Position numbers and translations under genes: made by a program. Shown here piece by piece: positions 12,063 through 23,222 of a stretch of 64,000 nt of DNA (position 1 is its first letter; each line of letters starts with the position of its first letter). The DNA lies in NCBI GenBank assembly GCA_029204225.1, contig CM055092.1:62708692-62772691 (forward strand), read 5' to 3'. Source of the DNA: Diphasiastrum complanatum. Lineage: Eukaryota; Streptophyta; Lycopodiopsida; Lycopodiales; Lycopodiaceae. Under the pieces are notes generated by a model. That model was not told the DNA's origin, made no database searches, and saw only the letters and a list, made by a program, of their open reading frames with translations.

Positions 12063-12072
12063 CCTCAAATGG

Positions 12073-12095
12073 GGGCCTTCCCCAAGAGAAGGCCC
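12073..12095. other. Perfect 8-bp stem hairpin beside the MITE
   Basis: GGGCCTTC and GAAGGCCC form a perfect stem around a 7-base loop, three bases after the MITE target duplication, followed by TTTAATAAAG. Function unknown; could be a transcript end signal or chance. Confidence 0.35.
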
Positions 12096-12116
12096 TTTAA
12101 TAAAGTTAGAGAGATC

Positions 12117-12290
12117 TGTGTACTATTTATAGCGATTGCATAAGGTTCATTTAATGAAGCCTATTTTTAGACAAGCATAAATGTGCCATTTCAGTATTCT
12201 TGGAAATTTGAAGAAAATTTTTCAACAATGCTATACAGTCTTATTGATGAACTACTTGCTAAAAGCATCAAATTAAAAAGTTTGCTAATT
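12117..12290 (+). repeat. Dispersed direct repeat, copy 1
   Basis: About 175 bp closely resembling 16898-17085 in the same orientation. The shared core includes TTTTTAGACAAGCATAAATG and TCTTATTGATGAACTACTT. The pair brackets 4.6 kb that contains a LINE fragment but no recognisable element of matching size. It could be a segmental duplication or the ends of a decayed element. Confidence 0.7.
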
Positions 12291-12299
12291 AGCGTTAGT

Positions 12300-13170
12300 T
12301 TGTTGATTCCACTCAAAATTCTAGGGTTCTTGTGTGGAAATGGCTTTACCAAGTCCAGATCCACTATACTTATTTACATGTTCAAAACTTCTCTCCAATG
12401 TTTACCTATGACAAACATTATTTTCAATTGCAATTTCTTTTTTTGCAAAGGTCCTATATCACAATTCAACCACCAATGTCATTAATTAAACTAAGTTTCC
12501 ATTGTAAAACAAATGAATTAGAAACACAAGGGCACCCCACACTATGCAACTAGGCTAGGACTATTCACCTACAAAGTGATGTTCTAACTCGTATGAGCAA
12601 TTGTCTAAAATGATTTTTGTCCTTCTCATACATAGAAAAATAGAAAACTTATAAGAACATTGGGGACAAAGAAATATAAGTTCTCGAGGAGACGTTTGAA
12701 GACATCCAGGATTAACATGAGTGGAGCTTGTTCGACAACTAAGATCACAACATGATTTTCTTATAATAAAAAAGACAACAACATAGATTTGCCAATTGAC
12801 TACAACAAATCAAAAAAGTGAACTTGTAGTGAGTCAACTAGTAAAGGGAGGTGAGGGACCCAACCATCATTGCCCTTTGTAAGATTGGTAAGGCCCCAGC
12901 TTGTTGCAAATTGATAGAAATTCATTGTTTGAAGAAAGCCATGAGCAATGAAGCATGAATACCCTTACACTTTGTCACCTGATAAGCACACATGCAAAGG
13001 AATTCATCAAAAGGATGATGAAGGGTACCATATGTGTCTTAGTCACCAGATGAATGAATCCATTAGTATGGTGCCTACTAGAGTAACATCATTTCTTTTC
13101 TTGAGTTGCCACCCCTACTGCTTCTCTTGGAGTGAAAGCTTAGCAAGACAACATATATATTAGCATGAGT
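12300..13170. other. No gene recognised
   Basis: AT-rich; the short frames present have no family motif. It lies between dispersed repeat copy 1 and the LINE fragment. Confidence 0.45.
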
Positions 13171-13179
13171 GGAATCAAC

Positions 13180-14250
13180 AACAACAATATCTACCAAGAC
13201 CTGTCATGATAAAGAACAATGTTAGCACACCTGAGTGAAGAGTGAGATTGGATGAAGGGAAGAACACGAGACTGCTCTCTAAGGACATTAAACCCTCCAT
13301 CCCTATAGACATTGTTGCATCTTTGATAACATAATGCGTTGTCGTTCGCTCACTACCAAAAGGACACCAAAGGAGATGGATGGTGAGGGCATCAATAGGC
13401 TGACCACAAATACACCTCAAGAGACCTAAGGCCAAAGGATGAGGTACTCCCAAGCCAAGATGAAATGTAGAGGTAAAGATGGTCAAGGACAATAAAAAAT
13501 ATGAAATAACAAGCTCAGTTGACAACCAAGCTCCGATACTTGGTCCCATGTAAGAAATGATACAAGCTCAATGCAAATCTAAATGTGCCTCAAAGAGCAT
13601 GCTAGAAGGAAAGAGTGAGCTTGTGCATGTGCTCTAAGAGAGTTTCTTGCAAGCGCTTGAAAGGAGGAAGACACACTTTGGTAGAGGGAGGAATCGAGCA
13701 GATAAAATTGGAGCAATAAGAGCCCAATACCCAAGGAAAGTTTCCTTCTAAAAAGAAGTCGCTTAAGCTCTTGTGTAGGATGGAAAGTCCATAACAAATA
13801 TGAAGGATGATAAATGAAGCAAGATGTCAAGATGCCAAAAGCCATATGTATGTCACCCAATCAATGGAGCAATTCAAACTAAGCAACATACTCTTGGAGA
13901 GCCTTAGTAAGAAATGAAGTGGTGGAAGATATAAAACCAAAAGGAACATGTAGAATCTGAATGCCATCTGAGGGAGAACCTTGTGGAAAAGAAAATCGAA
14001 GGGAAGACCTATTGGTGATCACTTTGAACACCTGCGAGGCTATATTGACAAACCTAGTGAAGTCAACTACTCAAAAAAATCATCAAAAACATTGAGTCCC
14101 ATAGAAATTGGATCAATAATATGAGTGTCTTTAGCCCCAAAAGAAAACAAGCATGATGGAAAAGCCTCTACAAAAGCTCAAAGGACACATAAATAAGCAA
14201 GAGCAAATAGAGGACCACTCAAAGGATGAGCTTGACATGTACTTGCTAGA
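13180..14250 (-). pseudogene. LINE-type reverse transcriptase fragment (C-terminal part)
   Basis: Non-LTR retrotransposon remnant on the minus strand. In order: a QxHPLSGPLFALAYL segment near 14230; the catalytic box region, FPSCLFSFGAKDTHIIDP, near 14160-14110, where a tyrosine/leucine-ADD box would be expected; a DGIQILHVPFG motif near 13960; LGDIHMAFGILTSCF with PSYLLWTF near 13860-13790; then HPLALGLLRCICGQPID and HLLWCPFGSERTTTH near 13440-13340, the cysteine/histidine cluster that follows the RT thumb in this lineage. Multiple stops and frameshifts. Upstream endonuclease and 5' RT are absent, as is common for 5'-truncated LINEs. Confidence 0.7.
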
Positions 14251-14299
14251 AACTAGATAATAGAAAATTCTCCAAAGCACACATAATGTCTATAAGAAA

Positions 14300-16700
14300 A
14301 AGAATAGTGTGAGAAATTTGTACTGCACGTTGAAAGAAGTTTAGTGTTTTGCTAGCAAACCTTGGCTGGAAGTCGTCGAAGTCCCACTTTCAACTTCCAC
14401 ATCATCATCATCTTCATTAGTAATTGTTGTTAGTTTAGGGCTAGGATTATCTACTTTGAGCACAAATGATTCAAATAATTGCCAATAACTAATATGCTTG
14501 ATGCAAAAAAATCCAAAAATAGGTCTCAATGTTCTCAAATTATCCAAAGAATGTCAAAGCAATAGTTTGTGTAGAACATATCAAAATGATGTCATGAAAG
14601 ATCGACAACCATGGAATCCATATCCATGGCATTGCCCATGATGTCATGTAGACCTACATGCATAGATAGTGTCTCCACACCCCACAAAAGGATCAACTAC
14701 CACACCACCTTTTCAACAATACAACTTCACAATGAAGCTCATAAAATGAGGACTCTTTTCAACTCCACCTCTAGTTGTAGTCAAACTTTGTGTACTCAAA
14801 ACAAATTCAATACTAGGCAGATAGTGTGTGAGAAAGTCAGATGAGCTACAAAAGAGAGTTTTGTCCATATTTTCACAATCTCCCATTGGCAAGGTAGGTG
14901 AGTGCCCTGAGAGACATAATGAAATGACATCTTATGTGAAAACCTGCAAGAAAGGCATCATGTATAAAACACTTTACCACCAAAAAATCAAATTAAGCAC
15001 AATAAATCCTCAATAATCAACAATAATATAATACCTTATGACTCCTTAGCATACCTGCAAACTATCTGTAGCCACACCAAATTTATCCACACCTCACATT
15101 GTGACTAGTTGGAAAACTTGCAAGGCTCCAGCTTTGTGCACCGCATGAAAAAACATTTATATGTATTGTATATTCACAACGCAAACAATCTAACCACCAC
15201 CATCAACAATAGCAGCTACAAATAGCAAGCTTGCATTCATGAAACTTGTGTCCAATTTGTTCCACATCCAAGAACTTCACCTAAACATCCTTTCGGGATT
15301 ATATTAGACGGAAAATTAAGAAAAACCATATCATTTCTATAATCCACAATACGACCCTCCTCCTCCTCTAGCCAAATGACATGTTTTTCAAATTTGAAAC
15401 AACAAAAGGCATCTGATGAGCCATCATTTTATCCACCATTGGAAATAAACAACATATCCCCTTCTTGGATGAAAACCTACAATGAGAGACAGAAAGAGAG
15501 CTTGTTGGAAAAACATCTAAAAACTATACTATCAGATGATTTAAATTGGATACAAATACGAAAATGAGGCCAAAGTTTTAAAAAAAAAAACATACCTATA
15601 ATTCAGAAGCAGAACAAAATGTATTAAGTGGTCGATAGTCAAAATTTTTCACAAACATACATTTTGTGTCAATAGTCATACTAGTATTCATAGGGATTCC
15701 AAGGGAATGCCCTCTTTAGACCTCTCTCTCTAGTTGCTCGCTTGCCAGCTCTTCTTATATTCCCTTAACATTGTTAGGATATTCTCTGGCATGCACCCTA
15801 CTTTCTAGTTCAATTGTCATTTCTAAGTCATCTGATGTACCCTCCAAAATTTGTTCAGTGTCAACAGCCAATTTAGTGCCTATTGTGTGTAACTTATACA
15901 ATTCCTTCTCATCATTAGGCATCCATCACTCATAAAATTCAACCACCATGGGTTATTTGCTATCTCCTAATCAGTAAGGCCTTTGTTTTTTTTTATATGA
16001 TATTTTTCATTATACATGCAGGTTTCTTTTTCTCCAACTCTAGTCCACAAATTAAAATATGTAGACATTTTTTCAACCTATCCACTCTATACAACTCTTG
16101 CAAAAAACCTACAAGAATATTCACATGTTGTTGTCGTTGTTGTTATTGTCCTCATGTATCTTATAAGAACAAATATTCAGCAAGATCAAAAGCTATGTAG
16201 CATAGTTTACCATCACAAAAACATAATGCAAGTATATACATTATTTTGAAAATCATAGGATGTAACTCCACATGACATGCTTTGCACTTTCAAAAATATC
16301 AGGTTTTGCTCTTGCCTCTTTTGTCAAATACATGTATCCATGTTGGGCTCGATTGAGTGGAAGAATTGTTTCCTATACTGGATTCTATACTCTCTAAAGT
16401 AATCCTCCAAATTCCCCGAAGTCGGTGGTGCAATAGCTACTATATAACCATTCCAAAATTAAACCCCCAAATTGTAAAATCTATAGTAGCAGCTTAGAAA
16501 GCAAACAACAACATCAAATTAAAGTGTTTCACACATATCGAGCTTCAAATATTTCTCCAACAAAACGATGGAATTGTGCAGCAAATGTTCTAGCCATACT
16601 TCTTTTGCTAACCAAGAATGATAATCTTTGTCATTTGCTGGTATTCCAAATTGACCTATCATCGTGCTCAAGCTTAATGATGATTGCATCTTACAAATGT
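14300..16700. other. No gene recognised; non-coding or decayed repeat DNA
   Basis: All frames are short and composition is AT-rich with A and T runs. No transposon motifs, splice-linked frames or RNA genes were seen. Confidence 0.45.
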
Positions 16701-16720
16701 ATGTCTTTCCTTAATCTCAC

Positions 16721-16850
16721 CTTGAGCAATCCTTGCACCATATCAGGGAGTGCATCTAAGGCTAACAACCAAGGAAAAACTTACACAAAGCTTTTTCATT
16801 GGTTTTCATCCTTAGATACACTCCCTGACATGGTGCCTGGAGTGCTCAGG
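16721..16850 (-). ncRNA. Candidate MIRNA-like hairpin
   Basis: A long imperfect inverted repeat with arms of about 59 bp (16721-16779 and 16792-16850) separated by an 11-12 base loop. I count ten mismatches between arms; read from the minus strand three of them become G:U wobbles, so pairing is better on that strand. The best paired block is TCAGGGAGTG.ATCTAAGG. Size, short loop and pattern of isolated mismatches resemble a plant microRNA precursor. I cannot match it to a named miRNA family. A foldback MITE or a young inverted duplication is an alternative. Confidence 0.4.
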
Positions 16851-16897
16851 GGGTTAAAAATAAGTGGGGGGACAAATGCATAAGGTAAATTTGTTAT

Positions 16898-17085
16898 TTT
16901 CTATTTATAATATGTGCACCTTACACATTTGTAAGGGTCGTCTAATTAAGTCTATTTTTAGACAAGCATAAATGTGCCATTTAAGCTTTCCTAGAAATAT
17001 GAAAAAAAAGAATTCAACAATGTTATGCAGTCTTATTGATGAACTACTTTCTAAAAGCAGCAAAAAAAAAAAGGTTTGTTAATTG
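16898..17085 (+). repeat. Dispersed direct repeat, copy 2
   Basis: Counterpart of 12117-12290. Homology ends at 17085, exactly where the Copia-3 LTR begins with TGTTG, which suggests that Copia-3 inserted into this repeat. Confidence 0.65.
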
Positions 17086-18041
17086 TGTTGAATTTCTATC
17101 CTCTCCATCCCTGTCTCTCAGCTAATCTAGATCCATTCACTTACTACTTGTAAATAACCACACAGTCACATACTCTACAGAAATACATTTATTTTCTAAC
17201 AGTCTACAGAAATAGAAAAGAATCGGTGACAGTGTCTCCACGATTGTTCAGACACCTTCGACTATTTGATCATTCTTGATTGGTTGGCCATCTTCAATTG
17301 TTTGGCCATCTCTCGGGCCATCTGACCAAATTTGATTATTTGACCATCCTTGAACAATCAACCATATCAAGTACATTGAATCACACTCGGACAGAATCTT
17401 CGAATCAGATATTGTCCGAGGCCGACTTCCAACAACACGTAGTGCCTTAATCCTAATTGTTAAGTACAAATTAAGCATTCTTTTAATTAGTTAGCCATGT
17501 GTATATATCTAACAATTTATTAGTTGCTCGGTTAGCTCAATAATCTATCAATGGGATCAATCGAACATCCAGAGAGCAATAGTTTTGCTCTCTTTGTTAT
17601 CACAAAGTAATGTTTCAAGAAGAACGCGACTCTGACTGCATTCAGACTGTATCTATTTGCGACTAAATAATCAATGTTCCAATAATCTAGGTCATCCATA
17701 CTATGATTGAATGCTCATTTTATTCATGTTTTGATTGATGAATTGCTTGCAGATAAACTTATTTGTAGATTAAATTGTCTTCTATGACTGATAGTCTGAG
17801 TCAATTGTGATGCTCTGGTCCCCGAACTTAATATGCTTTCACAAAGCTAAATCTAAAACCAATATAATTCGTGCATGGCTATGGAATCGATTGTATTGAT
17901 CTAGTGACTTCGAAGTTGTGATCAAGTACGGTAGACTTCGAACTATCAAAGTTGATCAGAATCCAATAGACGTAGTTGCATGCATCGAGGATTCTCCACT
18001 TCCTTCTCTCTGTCGCAATGCGCATGCACTCGACAACAACA
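17086..18041 (+). repeat. Copia-3 5' LTR (probable)
   Basis: Starts TGTTGAATTTC and ends ACTCGACAACAACA, so the termini are a TGTTG/CAACA inverted pair, and it is followed at once by a tRNA-Met primer site. Length about 956 bp. The left boundary is supported by the abrupt end of the dispersed repeat. No second LTR copy was found in the window. Confidence 0.65.
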
Positions 18042-18056
18042 TGGTATTAGAGTTGT
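18042..18056 (+). other. Copia-3 primer binding site
   Basis: TGGTATTAGAGTTG differs from the usual TGGTATCAGAGC by a C-to-T change and lies directly after the LTR CA terminus. Confidence 0.75.
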
Positions 18057-18170
18057 AACTTCTACTCTCTAATTTTTTTGAAGCGGATTTAGAGCTTGCA
18101 TTATCAGAACGATTGTTCTGATAAAGAGTAGACACTTACTATAATTGTTTCCAGTTATATAATCTACTAT

Positions 18171-18470
18171 TTGCATACACTCATCTTGAAATTCCAAATG
18201 GATTCGCAATCACAGTCTAATCTAATGGTAGAAAAAGTCGATGGTTCAAATTACCACCTATGGAAATTCAAGATGAGAGTAGTACTGATGGCCAAGGAGC
18301 TTTGGGAAATAGTCATTGGAACCGAACTACTTCCCAATGTCAATGAGCAAGCCATTTCCACAGTGGAAGCTTAGGGATGGAAAGGCTTTCGCCTTAATCA
18401 CCCTTAACATCTCCGACACATAGATTGGCCACATCAATCGCCACAGTGTCGGCTTCTTTGCATTTTCCCA
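18171..18470 (+). pseudogene. Copia-3 gag N-terminus, truncated
   Basis: Copia gag start with KVDGSNYHLWKFKMRVVLMA and KELWEIVIGTE, matching the same motif in Copia-4 and Copia-5 (SSNYNIWKFKMKSI). A stop falls after about 67 codons and decayed gag-like sequence (ALITLNISDT-like) continues to about 18470. Then a different repeat takes over, so the rest of the element is lost. Confidence 0.75.
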
Positions 18471-18479
18471 AAATGTGAA

Positions 18480-20310
18480 GCTAACATAGTTCAACAATTT
18501 AAACTATTTTGCAACAGTTCAAAGGTTAGACTATTTTGCCACAGTTCAAAGTTCAACCATTTTAGGGCACCTTCGGCTTTTTCACAAAAATGTGAAGAGA
18601 GAGAAAATTCTCGAAGGTCATATACTTTCAAGAGTTGAACTGTAATTTTAGGCCACCTTTGGCTTTTTTTGCAAAAACCCGAAGAGAGAAAAAAAGCGAA
18701 GGTCGTCTATTTTGAACGAAGGACGTTTCCAGCCACTTTTCAAAATTTGTGAAGTGAGAGAAAACCACTTCACGTAAAACACGAAGTGAGAGAATTTGCG
18801 ACGTCCTCGTCCACGTCAACATTCCCTACGGGTTGACAGTAGACACTATGTACAGTTGTCACAAAAGCCATATACTTCCAAGTACAACGGCCTACCTAAT
18901 TAGGTGACAAACATTTAATGTAGTTAATACATAGATGCAATCTTTAAATAGATCATCTCAGCTCAAATTACTTGAGACGCTCCGTCCATGAGACATATTA
19001 TTATGCCGTCATTTTTTGTTGTAATTGCTATTGTGCTTCAGTGCAATATAGCAGCAGCATGCTTTTCTATCTATGTATAATGTAGATGAATGCTTGTTGT
19101 GATTGAATGCACTTTATCACTGTTTGATCGCACTTGTTTACTCACTTGATTAGAACACGAATGTCTACGACGACTCAGTTTCTAATCAGACGATGAATGT
19201 CTTTGCGCCTGAGGAACTCGCGATATCATACTACTCTTGCCATCTATTTCAGAACCAAACTTCAATTGAATCCATTTTTCAATAATACCACACACAAACC
19301 ATTTCTAATCTCTTTGGTGGACTGTACTCTCGTTTTTGTGAGTATGAACTAATTTTTTAGATCCTGTTGGGCAATTAGAACACTAAAAGCTATGATTATA
19401 TTTAGCATAATCTCTCTATTAGACTATTTTTGCATCTAGTAGCTGATTGTAGTGGGAGAGCTGTTCCACAATATTCCTGCTCTCTTCTCCGTTCACGTTC
19501 TTCTAAGGCTCCCTTGTCATCTACTTTCAAGAGTTGAATCATTTTAGGGCACCTTCAGCTTTTTCGCAAAAACCCGAAGAGAGAGAAAAAACGAAGGTCG
19601 TCTATTTTGAACGAAGGACGTTAGAGAAAACTAGTTCACGTAAAATGAAAAGTGAGAGAATTTGCGACGCCCTCATCCACGTCAACATTCCCTACGGGTT
19701 GACAGTATACACTATGTACAATTGTCACAAAAGCCACATACTTCCAAATACAATGGCTAACCTAATTAGGTGACAAACATTTAATGTAGGTAATACATGG
19801 ATGCAATCTAAAAATAGATCATCTCAACACAGATTACTTGAGATGCTCCGTCCATGAGACATTTTATTTGAGCCTCCCAGTTATGCCATCATTTTTTGTT
19901 GTAATTGCTATTGTGCTCAGTGTAATATAGCAACAACATGCTTTTCTATGTGTGTATAACGTAGATGAATGCTTGTTGTGATTGAATGCACTTTATTGTT
20001 GTTTGATTATGATGCTTGTTTACTCACTCTAATTAGAACACGGACATCTACGACTCCTCAGTTTCTGATTAGACAATGGCTGTCTTTGACGCTTGAGGAT
20101 CTCTTCGGTGGACTGTACTCTCATTTTTGTGAGTATGAACTACTCTTTAAGAACCTGTTGGGCAATTAGAACACTTAAACTGTTATTATATTTAGCATAA
20201 GCTTTCTATTAGACTGTTTTTGCATCTAGTAGCTGATTGTAACGGGAGAGTTGTTCCGCAATATTCCTGCTCTCTTCTCCGTTCATGTTCTTCTATCTCC
20301 CTTGCCATCA
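18480..20310 (-). repeat. Tandem LTR-like units, probably of a gypsy element
   Basis: Two long direct copies, about 18620-19520 and 19520-20310, repeat the same sequence in tandem. The second lacks about 100 bp present in the first (around 19210-19315). A shorter partial copy of one end precedes them at 18480-18620. Read on the minus strand the array begins TGATGGCAAGGG at 20310, right after a G6 polypurine tract (complement of 20316-20325). That is how a 3' LTR begins, so LTRs joined by unequal recombination are a reasonable reading. Confidence 0.5.
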
Positions 20311-20371
20311 TATTCTGCCCCCCTTAAACCAGTTTTGTCCTCAAAATGAGTAACTAGGGAAGATCCAATTT
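20311..20371 (-). other. Polypurine tract and possible gypsy 3' coding end
   Basis: On the minus strand it reads GAGGACAAAACTGG then a purine run AAGGGGGGCAGAA and then the TGATGG start of the LTR-like array. An EDKTG-type end followed by a polypurine tract resembles the 3' end of a gypsy internal region. Only about 60 bp is left. Confidence 0.35.
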
Positions 20372-20553
20372 GTATGCTTTTAACTCTCCTAAAACGTCCC
20401 CCAAGACCTCTAATCAAAATTGAGGACCAAGAATACAATAAGGGAATGCAGTGGACAAAACCGTCCCAACCATACCTAGACCGTCCGATCTAGCCCCTGA
20501 GCACTAGGAGTATGGCAAATCATAATGATAGTAAGCACTTACCAATCTGAAAG
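20372..20553 (-). repeat. Short LTR-like repeat, copy 1 (shared with 61.4 kb)
   Basis: About 180 bp matches 61394-61556 in the same orientation, including GACCGTCYGATCTAGCCCCT and GCACTTACCAATCTGA-type ends. On the minus strand it interrupts Copia-4 reverse transcriptase at about 20553. At the 61.4-kb copy the corresponding end is followed by a tRNA-Met primer site, which identifies the repeat as an LTR or LTR end. Here the primer site is absent, as for a solo or 3' LTR. Confidence 0.65.
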
Positions 20554-21349
20554 ATTTGGATCTGAATTTGTTCTTACAAACTCATGAGAAAGAAAGTAAT
20601 TATCAATGCGTCCATACCATGCGCGTGGCACTTGCTTAAGGCCATAAAGTGCTTTGTGTAGCTTGCACACCTTATGTTCTTGTCCTTTTGCCATAAAGCC
20701 CTATGGTTGGAACATGTAAACTTCTTCCTCTAAGTCACCATTCAAAAATGCGGACTTCACATCCATTTGATGGATCTTCCACCCAAAATGAGATGTTAAG
20801 GCGATGATAAGGCATAGCGTAGTCCACTTAGCCATTGGAGCAAATGTCTCTTCGTAGTCAATTCCCTTGTTCAGCTCATAGCCCTTCACTACTAGACGTG
20901 CCTTATGTTTTGCTATTGTGCCATCCGCATGAAACTTTGTTCTAAACACCCATTTGTTGTCAATGTTTCTTTCCCAGTGGTAGATCAACTAACTCCCACA
21001 TATCATGCCTGTGGATGGACTCCATTTCCTCTTCCATTGCCCTTTGCCACTCTTTGTGATCCTTTGCCTCATCAAAGGTTGATGGTTCTCGACATTTCAA
21101 AATGTCACTCATTAGGGCATAGTTCACATGATAGCGATCAGGAGGCTTCCTTTTCAGCGTTGATCTTCTCACTTCTTCTTGTGCGCTTGATCCTGGTTGA
21201 TTTAGCTTTGTGTCCTTCATGATTTTTTCATACCATTTTGGTATCTTAGACTCCGGTGATACACTTCGTAGAGAGTATGTGTCCCAAGGAGTGTCCAAGT
21301 AATGTCTCTTACTTCCAACCGGTTTCTCCTTTGTTGCTCCTATCGGCAA
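20554..21349 (-). pseudogene. Copia-4 reverse transcriptase, 5' part
   Basis: Copia RT on the minus strand: [19 protein letters not shown], then [55 protein letters not shown] and YGLKQVPRAWYGRIDNYF. A frameshift separates the linker (21349-20960) from RT (20988). Translation ends at SDPNL near 20553, where the short LTR-like repeat cuts in, before the YVDD catalytic box. RNase H and the 3' LTR are absent. Confidence 0.82.
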
Positions 21350-21400
21350 GTACCTTCCCCTAGGCTCTTGGATAGGTGGTGTCCTCTCATACTCACCCTC

Positions 21401-22360
21401 TCAACCTTCGTCTTCATGTGCATCATCATGTGGAGCGTCTTCTTCATCTTCTTCTTCCATGATTGTGGGAAGTCTTTTGATGCTTTCATCATTTGCATGG
21501 TCTTCATCTTCATACCTATGCGTCTCATCAAAGATCACATCTTTGCTTATGTGAATCTTGTTCATTATAGGATCAAAACACATGTACGCCTTCGTCCTCT
21601 CATCATAACTGACAAAGAGACACTTGATTGCTTTGGCATCAAGGTTTTTTTGCTCTTCCTTTGGCACATGTACATAGGCCCTACATCCAATGACACAAAA
21701 CTTGTCAATTTTTGGCTTTATTCCTGTAAATGCTTCTTCAGGAGTCACATTTGGAACCGCAACTATAGGGCCCTTGGTTTGGAACGTTGCCACACTGCAC
21801 GCTTCCGACCAAAGTGAATCAGTTAAGCCCATTTGCTTCGTCATGGAGCGTGCACTCTCCACAATAGTTCTGTTTTTCCTTTCAGCTACACCATTACTAT
21901 GCGACGTGTGTGATTGTGTGAATTGTCTTTTGATGTCGTGTTCCTTGCAAAAGTCCCCAAAGTCATCATATTTGTATTCGCCCCCTCTATTTGATCTTAG
22001 CACTTTGATGCGTGCATCTAGTTGGTTCTCTACAAAAGCCTTAAACTCCTTGAAATGAGCAAAAGCATCAGATTTATTCTTCAAGAAATAAATCCATGTC
22101 CTCCTAGAGTAATCATCTATGAAAGTCATAAAATAATAGGCTTTCTCCATCGACATGGTCTTCATTGGGCCGCACAGGTTTCTTAGCTCTTGCAGCTCCA
22201 CATTTCTTGAATGTCTCCCTGTGATACTTTCCCATAACACATCCTTCACATATGGCATGATGATCATCCTGTAGTCTGGTAATCCTATTACCATTTTCAA
22301 CTCGCCATCAATCTCAAGCTCCCATAGTTCAAGTGACCAAGTCTTCTGTGCCACAACTTA
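21401..22360 (-). pseudogene. Copia-4 integrase, catalytic residues lost
   Basis: Integrase core of a copia element. TFIDDYSRRTWIYFL, the VLRSNRGGEY segment and HSNGVAERKNRTIVESARSM are present, followed by the copia C-terminal region (VIGCRAYVHVPKEE) and an acidic linker. Compared with Copia-5, a short deletion with frameshift removes the LELIHSD stretch carrying the first catalytic aspartate, and the second is changed (SNRGG rather than SDRGG). The glutamate in VAERKN remains. The enzyme would be inactive even if translated. Confidence 0.85.
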
Positions 22361-23222
22361 GATTGTGATGCTGTTGAGATAGCCAAACCATATTCTCCTG
22401 GTTTTGCAACATCCAATTTATAAAGGCCATAGTTACTATCCCTATAACCTTTCGCTACCATCTTATGGTTGTGGTTCATATCCCTCATTGGGCATCCATC
22501 CTTGACAAATTCAACCTTAAGATGTTGATTTGCCATCACACCAACAGAAAGCAAACTCTTTCTGATTTCAGGAACATAAAGCACATTAGGGAGCAATGCT
22601 TGATCATCCTATGGGATTTGCCTTGACTTCACCACCTCGCGGAAGCTGCTCCTCCTGCAACATGATTCCGTGAAAGTGACCAAAAGTTGGCAATCTCTCC
22701 CTCGAATTGAAGTCACTCACGAACATTTGTAGACCTTTCGAAACACCGCTCATAGTGGTATGTACCAATTCAACGGGTCCTAATTGGTTCTCCAATTGCC
22801 ACAAGTTGAATACTTAGCTCCTTTATCCTGGCGAAGAAAGATCCCACTATTTCGCCTTCTTCCATCCTGATTGAGTTCAATCTCGACTTCAAGAAGATGG
22901 CTTGAGCTGGATTGCAAGTTTGAAATTGCATTCTAAGAGATTCCCAAGCTCCCCTAGTTGTCGTGGCATCACTTATATGGGTGATCACATGGTCTTTCAC
23001 TGAAAGGTTGATCAAGGACAATGCTCTCTGTGGCCTTTTATCAAAGGCCCTCATGTCACCTGGAGTGGTATTTGGCTGAACTTCAATACCTGGAACAATG
23101 TCCCATAATTCCTTCTCCATCAAAATGCTCTTCATTTTGAATTTCCAGATGTTGTAGTTAGAAGACCCATCAAGTTTGCTTGCATCGCCCAAAATTGCCT
23201 CATTGATGTTTGCCATTTTCAA
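22297..23222 (-). pseudogene. Copia-4 gag and pre-integrase, nucleocapsid/protease deleted
   Basis: Gag begins at 23222 (NINEAILGDASKLDGSSNYN, IWKFKMKSILMEKELWDIV) and ends with IKELSIQLVAIGEPI. After a frameshift near 22790 comes RERLPTFGHFHGIMLQEEQ. The next codons read DDQALL and then PNVLYVPEIRKSLLSVG, so about 460 bp found in Copia-5 (nucleocapsid knuckle plus protease DSGA core) are absent. The LWHRRLGHLNYGSL pre-integrase motif closes the segment near 22310. A clean internal deletion of this kind is typical of non-autonomous copia derivatives. Confidence 0.85.

Noticed and set aside
16524-16883. 119-codon plus-strand frame
   Set aside because: It overlaps the hairpin at 16721-16850, has no family motif and shows no coding-like composition.
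17086-17514. Possible minus-strand solo LTR ending in TCTAACA at 17514
   Set aside because: The flanks do not give a matching 5-bp duplication. A plus-strand LTR running to 18041 with TGTTG/CAACA ends and an adjacent primer site explains the sequence better.
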